Assembly (NCBI GenBank): GCA_963920575.1
Contig: OY986972.1
Coordinates: 10,366,010-10,430,009 of the forward strand
DNA: 64,000 nucleotides
From: Narthecium ossifragum
Taxonomy: Eukaryota; Streptophyta; Magnoliopsida; Dioscoreales; Nartheciaceae
Direction: 5' to 3'
This document shows, piece after piece, positions 21,231 to 31,481 of the stretch. Under the pieces are notes generated by a model that saw only the letters and a list, made by a program, of their open reading frames with translations, was not told the DNA's origin and did no database searches. The position numbers and the translations under genes were made by a program. Positions within the stretch are counted from its first letter, which is position 1. Every line of letters begins with the position of its first letter.

Positions 21231-22605
21231 TGTGCTGTCTCAGGCAACCAAAAATAAAAACAATGCTCTCAAAATAAATGTAGTAGTGCGAGCAAGGATC
21301 GATCCCACGAGGAGTATCTAATCTAAGTTTTGTGCTTTGTGAACAAAGATGGGGGGTTTTGAGTATAACAAAAATAAATAAGAAATAATCTAAATTGGAG
21401 AATCAAATTTAATCAAAAGAACAAACCTTGGTCTAAGTCAACATCCACCATCGGAATCTTTATAACTGATCATCGATGCAAGTATATATCAATCCACACC
21501 TTGAATATTCACCGTTGGAATTGTTTTCGTATCTCTCATTGTTGTAGTTAATTAGAAACAAGCGAACTAATTAAGTCTAACTACTAAACAACCCAAGACA
21601 AGCGTTGTAGATTTAATCTAGTAACAGCCTTAAGATTCATAGAGATCGTTGAAGCTAAATAACACAAGTACAAGAGTTTGCATTTAATGTAGTCGAATGT
21701 TCTTCCTAAGATCTAATAATCTCTAAAACGCAGTAAATCATTAAACCCTAGTTGATTCGTAGATTAGAGGGATCAAATAATTACGGATTTGATATCCAAC
21801 CTAGTAGTAGATTGTAATGAATAATAAACTAGTAGGCCTCCTAGCAATTAAACAAGACAATCATGAATATAATCACAGAAAAACATTCAATACTCAAGGC
21901 ATAAATTGAACAATAAAAATAAATTAGATCTCACAGTTCATGGATTCCGAGGTTTCAGTTTCCTTGACCAAGTATCAAGATTTAGCCACGCAGGGCCACG
22001 AAGAAGAATTTAGTAATGAAAAAATTCCTCAAGAGAAGAGTCCTAAAAATATCAAAGAAGTAGAAAGTGGCCCAAAATTATGTAGAATTAACCTCTATTA
22101 ATCCCTAAAAAGGAGTCCTATTTATAGCCCAAAAGTCTCTCATCCTCAGATTAGATCTGAGCCTTTTATTTTTCAAAGATCGATCTTTATATAGGAGAAG
22201 ATCAATCTTTTCTTCCAAGATTTTGGCTGCGCCCCGAAGAAGATCGATCTTTTATGTAAAGAAGATCGATCTTTTATTCTAGATTTCCTGTTTACCCTCG
22301 CGGTCGATCTTCGCATCGACCCTAAGAAGGTTTATTTGTGACAGAGGCTGACAGTCGATGCGGCCAATGATGCGATGGTCGACCAAGAGTCTCCATCATC
22401 TCTGGGTGCATAAATGATCGATCATTTATGGAAGGAAAGATTGATCTTTGTTTTCTGCATATTTCTTTTGCTATTCAGCCCTGCGCTAGTAGTACTAAAA
22501 GCACTGTAACTTTCTTTAGGAAGCTCGAAATCACAAACCATAAACTTCTCCAGAAACTAGACTTCCATAGATATCCAATGATATATATCTAGAGCCATAT
22601 TCTCT
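21231..22605 (-). repeat. Athila-type LTR, minus strand, truncated
   Basis: It starts on the plus strand as TGTGCTGTCTCAGGC, like the LTRs at 24085 and 33639, and is colinear with them for about 1.3 kb. A TATA box (minus TATAAATA at 22119-22126) and GATCGATCTT motif clusters (22180-22450) are present. It loses similarity near 22605, before the family's GAATGC...TGATGA end, so the U3 start is missing. Confidence 0.65.
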
Positions 22606-22609
22606 GGGC

Positions 22610-23074
22610 TTGCTTTCCCGGGAGTTCAGGCTCACTCAGCTCCTGTCGATTCCATTTTTCACGAACCAGCGACATATGTCCGATCGGCAGAAGGTATCGG
22701 GGGCTGATGCAGTTGACACACATCAGCGGTACTTACCGAAGGTGGAGGAGGTTCGCTTCCCTGACAACGTCGAGCGGCGAGCCCAATGCTCTGACACCTT
22801 CTTACAATGGCGGGAACCGTTCTGGTTCTGTCTTGAGGCTCTGATTCGTCGGCTATCTTCTCGTCTGGTGACGTTATATCCAGGCCCAGGGGCTCGAAGT
22901 AAGTTCATTACTCGCTCCTTGCTTATGTTGATTTGTTTTATTTGATCTAATCAGTTTGTGTTAGGTCCTTGAGCGGGTGGTCGTCCTCGAGATGGTGACG
23001 ACAGCAGTGACGAGGGTGATGAATCTCCTTCGCTTCAGGAGAAAAAGAGGAAAGCACCTGATCGCTTGCAAATG
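22610..23074 (+). pseudogene. possible C-terminal exons of the split mobile-domain-like gene
   Basis: Open frame 22610-22898 (…VEEVRFPDNVERRAQCSDTFLQWREPFWFCLEAL…GPGARS), then a plausible intron GTAAGT (22899) to TTAG (22964). A second exon then reads DGDDSSDEGDESPSLQEKKRKAP, an acidic-then-basic tail, if one TGA at its third codon is ignored; CGA to TGA would explain that stop. The location directly beyond the LTR that splits the 20360 gene suggests continuity. The protein has no family I can name, so the link is inference. Confidence 0.35.
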
Positions 23075-24084
23075 ATGTCGTTAAGTCATACGTAAAACGC
23101 AATTTAGAAATTTATAAACCTTTCTTTCAACACTAAATTAATAGGATAGGATAATGGTGAAATACAGGGTCGGCCCTTAGGGAAAACTTTGACTAACAAG
23201 GAAAAATCAGAATTAAATCTCGAAACTTTATTCCTAATGCGAAGAAGGATTGATTTGGGTTGTTTTAGAATTATTTAATGAAAACTAACTAAGAAAGCAA
23301 TGTAAAAAGGATTTAAGATAGATCAATGAAAAAACCTAGGGATTACTCAATCCACTTTAGTTTCACTTCCTATATTCTCTAGTTATCCTCTTGTTTTCTT
23401 ATCTAGACATTATAGATTCATAGGCTTTTAAGCTTACATGAATCCCTAAAAGAAGGTGAGTGTTTTCCAAAGGCATAGTTTATCTTCGATTAGCATAGAT
23501 TGTCTTCGGGGTAACCTTAGCACAACCTATTGTCACTTAGCATAAAATATCTCATCGGTTATTCACAAACCACATCAAAACTATCTTATAGATCTCTACC
23601 ATCAATCACCGAAACTAGGTAGGCCTCAATATACGTCAAGGAACTTTGTTCCTTCAACTCTATTAACAATAAATCCATATCTATATATAAGATTATGTTT
23701 AGAATATAATACAAGTATCAAACTAGAAAATACAAAGAAGCTACATTAAAGCTTCATCAGATCCCTAAGTAAAGGAACTAGCCACTCATCTTGGTGATGG
23801 AAGCCATTGATTTGATGAAGAACAATCGGCATCCACGCATTAACTCATCCGTCTTCAGAAACCATAATCCTCTCTTTTCTCTCTATGGGGGCCTCCAAGT
23901 TTTGGCCAGCTAACACCTTTTTATAAGTGAACTCCCGGAATTAGGGTTTTGGGCTAAGTTGGATTCTATTGCAACTCAGATTTCCTGAATTAATCCCTGA
24001 CAGCCTATTCTAGTCACAACTGGGTTCAATCCACTTGGAATCAGAAAATGTATTCAACATGAACGTTGTTGATTAGGAAGTTGA
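23075..24084 (-). repeat. LTR-like sequence, minus strand, truncated by the next LTR
   Basis: It starts TGTCGTTAAGTCATACG on the plus strand and has the ACAGGGTCGGCCCTTAGGGAA block that corresponds to the polyadenylation-side GATCGATCCCACGAGG block of neighbouring Athila-type LTRs. A minus-strand TATA-like CTTATAAAAAGG lies at 23926-23937. It stops where the LTR at 24085 begins. Confidence 0.4.
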
Positions 24085-25724
24085 TGTGCTGTCGCAGGCA
24101 CTCAAAAATAAATCCAGTACTCGTTAAAATAAATGTAATAGTGCGAGTACGAGTCGATCCCACGAAGAGTGTTTAGCCTAGTTTTGTGCTCAGTGAACCA
24201 AGATGGGGGGTTTTAAACATGAGGAAAAATAATAAAGAAATAATCTAAAGCGAAGAAACGAGTTAAATCAAGAGAACAAACCTTGGTCTGAGTCAACATC
24301 CACCATCGGAATCCAACAACTGATCATAGATGCAAGTATCAATCAATTCATACCATGAATATTCACCGTCCAAATTCAATTCGAATCTCTCCTCAATCTT
24401 AGTTAATTAGAAACAAGCGATCTAATCAACTCTAACTACTAAACATCCTAAGACAAGCGCTGTAGATTTAATTTAGTAGCAGCGTTAAGAATAGGGAGAT
24501 CGATGAAGCTAAACAACACAAGCACAAGCGGTTGCATTTAATCTAGTTGAATATTCTTCCTAAGATCTAACAAGATCTGATCAGCAGTAAATTATTAGAT
24601 CCTAGTTGCTTCGCAGATTAGAGGGATCAAACAATTCCGGATTTGATATCCAACCTAGCAGTAGATCGCAATGAATAATAAACTAGTAGCGCTCCTAGCA
24701 ATTAGACAAGACAATCATGATAATTTAATAACAGAAGAACATTCAATACTCATCTATAAACTGAACAATAAAAACAAATTAGATCTCACAGTGTCATTGA
24801 TTCCGAGGTTTCAGTTTCCTCAACCAAGGATCAAGATTTAGCCACGCAGGGCCATCGAGAACAATCCTCCAAAAGATTTCATAAAGCAAAAGAAAACCTA
24901 GAAAAAATATAAAAGAGGAGAAAGAGCAGCCAAAAGTGTCCAAGAATCCCCCCTCAAACCCTTGAAAGAGTCCTATTTATAGCCTCAAATGTATCCATCA
25001 ACGGATTTGATCTAAACCGTTGATTAAATTCACTGGGAACGTCCGATCGATCCTTCTCGGCGTGCCGGATCGATCGAATGCGTAAAAATCTTCAACTTCT
25101 ATTTACGCCCGAGTCCGATCGATCGGATGCGTTAAAATCCACTTTCCCTTGGTATTTTTAAGTCCGATCGATCTAACTTTAGGTGTCCGATCGATTTGGC
25201 TCATAAAAATCTGCAATTTCTGACATTTCCCTAGTCCGATCGATCCAACTCTAGGAGTCGGATCGATCTAGCTCATTAGGAGGGATGGTTCGATCGATCG
25301 GACCATGTTCAGCCAAAAAATACATGTTCTGTCACGATTCTGCATAGTCCGATCGATCGGACCATGGGTGTCGGATCGCTCGGACTGTTCAGCTTATTAC
25401 TGTTCTGCCATCCAGACTGTGCCATCGGTACTAAAATTGCCGTAACTTCCTCTAGGAAACTCGGAATCACGAATCGTAAAATTCTCCAGAATCTAGACTT
25501 CAAGAGCTTTCCAACCATGTATGGGACATCATCTGGTTCTTCATGAGCAGGTACAGATTAATCTTTAAAGTTGATCCATGCACTCTTTTCAGCTTCTTTT
25601 CGACTTAAGGACCTCAATTGCATCCTAAATCAAAATATAAGAATAATGAGTGTATTTAGGAACTAAATAAGCATAGGAGACTAAGTATTAAGGGATAAAA
25701 ATATAACATTATGCATTCTCATCA
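24085..25724 (-). repeat. Athila-type 3' LTR, minus strand
   Basis: 1640 bp. Outer end TGTGCTGTCGCAGGC; inner end (minus) TGATGAGAATGC preceded by the polypurine tract at 25725. A TATA box (minus, 24974-24981) and a dense GATCGATCGG-type cluster (25040-25390) are present. Internal sequence continues only to about 25865, where it is replaced by another LTR fragment, so the rest of this element is lost. Confidence 0.7.
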
Positions 25725-25760
25725 AATTCCCCCACACTTAGCTTTTGCTCGTCCTCGGGC
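25725..25760 (-). other. polypurine tract of an Athila-type element
   Basis: Minus strand reads GAGCAAAAGCTAAG then TGTGGGGGAATT, then the LTR start TGATGAGAATGC. This 'AAGTGTGGGGGAATTTGATGA' type junction is standard for plant Athila elements. A related copy is at 35135. Confidence 0.7.
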
Positions 25761-25865
25761 AAAACTAAAATTCACTCCACTCAAGATATCATGGTTGCAA
25801 CACCATCAACAAAGAACAATCAAGCTCTTCACAACTCATATCACATCATGAACAAACCATAATAT

Positions 25866-26275
25866 TCAGTCTTATCCCAAAGATTCGATAATATTCAGAG
25901 TTAATTTGGAATATTTGAAGAATATTCTCCTGAATATCGACAGACCAGTTTTCAGCATCTATATATCTTTATATTCTTTAAGACTTGTATTAATTTGCTA
26001 GGAATCTCGGAATGTGTCCAATATGAAAGTTGTAGCTCTAGAAGGATTCTAGTAGTCCTCCAAATTTCAAGAATTGTAGATTTATCTAAAGAATTTGGCG
26101 AATAATTTTCAAACTAATAGCGGAATGGCATAATTTCAACATATTAGTCATTTTCTGTATTTTCTAACTTGAATCTTCATTAAACCTGAAATCAACTAAC
26201 AAACTATCAAATAAAAACACTCTTGGGCTAACAAAGGTAAATTAAGGGGTTTAAGTATGAATTAGTGCCTCATCA
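25866..26275 (-). repeat. 3' LTR of element A, 5' portion only
   Basis: Minus strand begins TGATGAGGCACTAATTC immediately after a 14-base G run. The left border, at about 25865, is where colinearity with the 35161-35280 sequence ends ('CATGAACAAAC'). It represents U3 start only. Confidence 0.55.
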
Positions 26276-26300
26276 CCCCCCCCCCCCCCACCGCCCCAAT
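26276..26300 (-). other. poly-G polypurine tract of element A
   Basis: Fourteen C on the plus strand (26276-26289) followed by ACCGCCCC; on the minus strand GGGGCGGT then G14 abutting the LTR start TGATGA. An unusually pure primer tract. Confidence 0.6.
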
Positions 26301-27807
26301 ACACAATTTGTTAGTTCTCGAGCAAAGAAAAGATAAAATGAAAGCAATAAATCTAACTTGCCACTTTCGTAGGTCTCACGATTACACTAAGCATGTGCAA
26401 CAAGCCTTTAAACCTCAGGGTTACCTCAGTGGATGAGTATAGTCTTCTGAGGGTTTTCAGGGATGACACCCACAAACTTCTATACATTCCCTTCAATATA
26501 TCATCAAAAATCAATTGTAATATTCATCAACTCTATTACATGAAATAGAAATAATATTCATAAATAAATCTTTCAACTCATAGTAACATAAAAATATAGT
26601 AAATCAAAACATGTCATAACATATTTCCGACACTTTAACATATTTACTTATGACTAAAAACAGACGGCTTTAGGGCACTAAGTGTAGAACACCTTTTAGA
26701 CTCTGATGCTCAAACCATGAAGGCTACAAATCATAACTAGTCATTTATTTTTGTACAAGAATTTCAAATGTTTTATGCGAACACCACGCTGATTAGGCAC
26801 ACTGCCCGGTTACTAAGTTGAAAATCCATTATTTTATATTATGATAAATGCATGTCTTCATGTATTTTCTGTGACATGATATAAAACTATAAATCTATCA
26901 TAGTATCATGTTTAGAATCTAATCTCAACTCTTCAACATGTGAAAGTGAACATGTGTATTAGGATGTGTCAAGCTATCCTTAAATCATGGTAAAAGCGTT
27001 GAAGTATAGAAATAGTGTCATACATAACAAAAATTTACTATCCGTTATATGACATATAAGTTTCAGAATAATTCATAATATAAATTTCTCAAACAAGTAT
27101 TTTTATCAATACATATCCTAATTTTATTCTTTTGATATAATTCAAGGGATGTATAATATTTGGTTTTCTAAAAGTAATAAGAATTAAATTCCTAGAATCT
27201 ACCCCCAACTTAAATGTAATTGTCCCCAATTACACTAATTAAGTCATAAAAATAAAACAATGAATAAAGGGTAGAGATCACCATAATATCGTGTCAGAAA
27301 TAGTCATCGCATTCATTAAGACCACCACACCGCCCACACAACGAAAACGTCGCCATGGAATAAATACATGTTTCTAGATGATACTAAAAAAATAAAGTCA
27401 TAAAAATCATCGTGTTATATGAGAGATAATTAAAAAACATTAAAAATAATATCCCCCTGATTGGTGTACGGATTAATCGCCCACTATTGATGTCCACAGA
27501 AAAACTTGTCATAAATGTACCTTTCCAAAAAATCAAATATAATAGAAAGAAAAATATAGCAAAAATTAGTAGAACGGTATAAAAGATATGAAAATATTTG
27601 GTATAATATCCATTGTATTAATTGAGCATAAAACTTTGATGATAAGTCATCTACATGAGTCAAAATATAAAATATAAATCAAAAGGAAAAATAAAAACTC
27701 ACGACATTAGCGGCCCTACAACAAACCATCTCACCATGATAACAGAAAACCTAGAGAAGCAATAATCTACTAAAATAGTCCTAAAGAAATAAAATCGACA
27801 TAACTCC
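26301..27807. other. 3' non-coding part of element A
   Basis: AT-rich with no frame over about 60 codons, apart from shadows. The plus-strand text CAATTTGTTAGTTCTCGAGC near 26305 mirrors the TTGCTCGAG(G)A block that precedes Athila polypurine tracts. The stretch 27200-27240 includes CCCCCAACTTAAATG, another GTTGGGGG-like purine run on the minus strand. Confidence 0.35.
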
Positions 27808-28359
27808 TCAGACATCATCTATCTCGTCCTCACTGTCTTCTTCCTCAGAATCATTGTGCCAGGAAGAAGAAGAAGACTCGTCCGAATCGTAGTCACTAGG
27901 CATTGGGGTCAGTGGACGGTCAGGATCGTCCAACGCATATGGTAACTCAGGAGGCGTTAGGAGAGCAGGATGAATGAGGGAACATGGAGGCACTACGATC
28001 TTTGAACCGCTGGGAATTTGGAAAGAAATCCAAGGGTCCTCAAGTTCTGGATTATGTTGAATGTCATGGACGATGCGGGCAATCACATCAGTAGGAGGTA
28101 ATGACCCGTAAAACTCAACACCAGCGGGGTATGGATTAGATGAGCCGACAGGGGCAGAAGAGGCAGAAATTACCCTAGGTGGAAAGCATAAGACCGTCAG
28201 TGGTGATGGTGGTCTCGGGGAGTTAGCATTGGTTATAGAATCATCATCAGAAGAGAAATAAGATGCCTGTAATAGTTGAGATCCAGGCACAAAATCTGAC
28301 GTCAGGGAGTGGGGCGGACTACTATCAGAAGAGTAGGATGATTGGCTTGATCGAGACAT
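27808..28359 (-). CDS. extra ORF of element A, Ser-rich with acidic tail
   Basis: The frame is open from 28497, but the better start is the ATG at 28357-28359 (MSRSSQSSYSSDSS), 10-12 bases after a good splice acceptor (TTTACTTTGCAG, ending near 28370). That gives about 183 residues: a Ser-rich N-terminus, a central part FYGSLPPTDVIARIVHDIQHNPELEDPWISFQIPSG, and a strongly acidic end (SDESSSSSWHNDSEEEDSEDEIDDV). There is no signal peptide or membrane helix, so it is not an obvious envelope protein. Athila-type elements often carry an additional ORF between integrase and the 3' LTR; its function is unknown. The frame is intact although the neighbouring pol is decayed. Confidence 0.5.
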   Translation of the reverse strand: MSRSSQSSYSSDSSPPHSLTSDFVPGSQLLQASYFSSDDDSITNANSPRPPSPLTVLCFPPRVISASSAPVGSSNPYPAGVEFYGSLPPTDVIARIVHDIQHNPELEDPWISFQIPSGSKIVVPPCSLIHPALLTPPELPYALDDPDRPLTPMPSDYDSDESSSSSWHNDSEEEDSEDEIDDV

Positions 28360-28534
28360 GGATATAATCCTGCAAAGTAAAGGAGTGAAAGTGATGAAGG
28401 CGGTGGGAGGCAGGGGAAGAGGAGATCGGGTTGGTCGCGGAGAGGAAGCAGACAAAGGAGCAGAGCAAGAACGCAAGTCGATCGACAGAGAGATCAAAGC
28501 GCAAGAGATGAGATAGGAAGTTAGGAACGGGCGG

Positions 28535-28543
28535 ATTTAAATA
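28535..28543 (-). promoter_or_regulatory. TATA-like box upstream of the extra ORF
   Basis: Minus strand ATTTAAATA within CTCTATTTAAATCCGCC, about 175 bases upstream of the ATG at 28359. It is followed by a pyrimidine-rich leader (28520-28380) and the splice acceptor. Upstream lies the GGTCGATC-rich block. Confidence 0.4.
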
Positions 28544-28589
28544 GAGGATGAACTAAATTGCAGTTAGAGTAGGAAAACGAGAAGGATTA

Positions 28590-28860
28590 GATTGAAACCC
28601 GATGGTAGATCCGATCGAGCAGAAAAAATATCATTGGCGGCCGATCCGACGGTCGACCATGGGAGTCGGTGATCTTGGGAAAATAAGGCGACGGTCGATG
28701 CGACGGTCGATGGGATTTGTTTAAGGGGCAACGGTCGATCACCGCATCGACCATGAAAAGCCTTTTTCATAAAAGAGGCTCACGGTCGACCATGGCGGTT
28801 GAAGGCGACGGTTGCTATGGCGGATGATTGGGACGGTCGACTGCCAGTGCGAAGTTTTCA
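28590..28860. repeat. GGTCGACC/GGTCGATG motif cluster
   Basis: At least nine variants of 'ACGGTCGA(C/T)(C/G)' between 28630 and 28850, several followed by ATGG or preceded by GCGACGG. Similar clusters occur in the U3 of Athila-type LTRs (for example 22300-22390), so this may be an LTR-derived promoter region. Confidence 0.5.
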
Positions 28861-29239
28861 ATTTTGTCAATCTAAATGCTTTTTTAAGAAGCCTAATCTA
28901 TAGGATAGGAGAGAACCTAAACTAAGATATAGTCCTAATCTACAGATCAAAAACTGGGTTGCCTCCCAACAAGTGTTCAATTTTACATCTTTCGCTAGAC
29001 GCTCCTACATGAGGTCAGTTTTAGCATGAGTCCGTCAATTCAACGGACTCAATAACATCGCCGTGAGCAATGTCCTCCATATAATGTTTTAATCTATGGC
29101 CATTAACAATAGATATTTCGTTTGTGTGTTGATGTCAAATTTCTATAGCGCCATGTGAAAATACTGTATTTATAATAAAATGCCCTGATCATCTAGAACG
29201 TAATTTAACTGGGAAAACATGCAATTTAGTATTGAGAAG

Positions 29240-30113
29240 CTAAACTTTGTGCCTGACATCAAAAGTCCTCCTTGAAATACGTTTATCATGGAAGGCCTTT
29301 GTTTTATCTTTATAAATTTTGAAATTCAAATATACCTCATTGCGAATTTTCTCAAGTTCACATAAACTCAGTTTCCTATGTGCTGTGATGGCATTAGTAT
29401 CAGTATTTAACTTTTTAATTGCCCACATAGCTCGATGTTCTAATTCTACGGGCAAATGACAAGGTTTACCAAACACTAATCGATATGGTGACATGCCAAG
29501 AGGTGTTTTATAAGTCGTCCTATAAGCCCACAGTACATCATCTAACTGCCCAATCTGTGCGGTCAATGCGAACAGTTTTCTCTAATATTTGCTATATTTT
29601 CCTATTAGAAAGTTATACTTGACCACTAGTCTGAGGATGATAGGGAGTGGCTACTTTATGTGTGATAGAATACTTTCTAAGGAGGGAAGTAAAATGTTGA
29701 TTATTAAAATAAGAATCATTATTACTAATAATCGCACGAGGACAACCAAATCTAGAGAAGATATTATTATGAAGAAATTTAACCACAACTTTATGATTAC
29801 TCAACTTGTTTGCTATAGCTTTTACCCATTTAGATACATAGTCAACAACTACAAGAATATACTGAAAACCTAAGGAAGGTGGAATGGGTCCCATAAAATC
29901 GATACCCCAGATATCAAAAATATCAGCAACGAAAATTATAATTTGAGGTATCTCATTCCTATGAGAGAATTTTTCAGTTTTTGACATCGAATGCAAGATT
30001 GACAAAAAATATGAGAATCCTTGGAAATTATAGGCCAATACAATCCACTTTGTACAACTTTTGCAGCGGTTTCCTTCTATGAGAAATGACCACCACATGC
30101 ATGTGTATGACAA
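29240..30113 (-). pseudogene. Athila-like integrase, element A
   Basis: Two frames (30113-29613 and 29566-29240) together cover the core: [15 protein letters not shown] (first Asp), a second block that reads IISNNDSYF where the family has IISD (Asp changed to Asn), the YHPQTSGQV block after which the third acidic residue is replaced and the frame breaks, and the C-terminal [32 protein letters not shown]. The HHCC finger ([10 protein letters not shown]...CQSCIRCQK) lies just upstream with stops. Catalytic residue loss and frameshift make it inactive. Confidence 0.7.
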
Positions 30114-31445
30114 AAAGTGAGAATGTCATGAACTTGAGACTCAGGCACACATCGTCTAAATGCTTGATCAGAGCAATGCTTAAAAAATTCAGGGTCTTTG
30201 AATATATAGTATTTAATCTGAGAAAAGAATCTATCTTTAGCATTTTTAGACCATGAATCGGGAAGCTTGCCTGAAACAAGATAATTCACTATATGTGCAT
30301 ACCAAGGATGTGAAAGACGAGTCACCTGAAAGAGATGCTCATCGGGAAAAGACGTATCAACAGGAGTGTTATCAAGAATATGTTCCAAAGGAAGGCGTGA
30401 CAAGTAATTAACAACTACATTTTCAGAGCCTTTCTTATCCCTAATCTCTAGATCAAATTCTTGCAAAAGCAAGATCCATTGAATCAGTCTAGGTTTGGCA
30501 TCCTTTTTAGTTAAAAGATATCGTAGAGTGGCATAATCAGTATAGATAAGGATTTTGAAACCTAGGAGGTAGGGACGGAACTTTTACAGTACAAATATTA
30601 TGGCTAATAATTCATTCTCAGTAGTGGAATAATTCATTTGAGATTTAGAGAGGGTCTTACTAGTATAATAAATCACTTGTGGGATTTTGTTTACTCGTTG
30701 TCCTAAAATAGCTCCTATGATAGAATCAGAAGCATCACACACAAGTTCAAAAGGTAGAGAATAATCAGGTGCATGAACTATAGGTGTGGTAGACTATAAA
30801 TCATGAATGGTCTTAAAAGCAGTCAAACATGCATCATCGAATACAAAAGGGACATCCTTGGCTAGTAATTCACACAAGGGTCGTGAAATTTTAGAAAAAT
30901 CTTTGACGAATCGACGGTAGAATCCAGCATGACCTAGAAAAGAGCGAATCTGACACACAGATAAAGGTGGAGGTAATTTAGCAATTAACTCAACTTTAGC
31001 GCTATCAACCTCTATTCCACGTTCAGAAACAATGTGACTTACGACAATTCCTTCCTGAACCATAAAATGACTCTTTTCCCAACTGAGAACTAAATTAGTT
31101 TCAATGCAACGATCTAAAATATTAGACATGTTGTTTAAACATGATTCAAAAGAACTTCCAAACACAGAAAAATCATCCATAAAGACTTCGAGGAATTTAT
31201 TAATCATGCTAGAGAAGATGACTATCATACACCTTTGAAAAGTCACAGGTGCATTACAAAGACCAAAAGGCATCCTACGATAAGGAAAAGTACCAAAAGG
31301 ACACGTGAAAGTCATCTTCTCCTGATCTTGAGGATCAACTGTAACTTGGTTATACCCTAAATAACCATTTAGAAAACAATAATAACTCTGACCAGAAAGC
31401 ATTTAATTTCCTATAATTAATGCAAACACGCCAGGGTTTGGATTT
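30114..31445 (-). pseudogene. Athila-like RT and RNase H, element A, N-terminus deleted
   Basis: From 31402 the frame reads YYCFLNGYLGYNQV, the MTFTCPFGTFPYRRMPFGLCNAP block, the active site VFMDDFSVFG and the thumb IRSFLGHAGFYRRFVKDFSK. After a stop at about 30794 come RNase H blocks ([45 protein letters not shown]) and, from 30472, [19 protein letters not shown]. Just upstream of 31402 is the WRVCINYRKLN block, directly preceded by gag-tail sequence. Protease and the RT fingers are therefore missing by one deletion. Confidence 0.7.
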
Positions 31446-31481
31446 GTAGAATGTCTTGCTTGGTACTTCAAGGCCAAAAAA

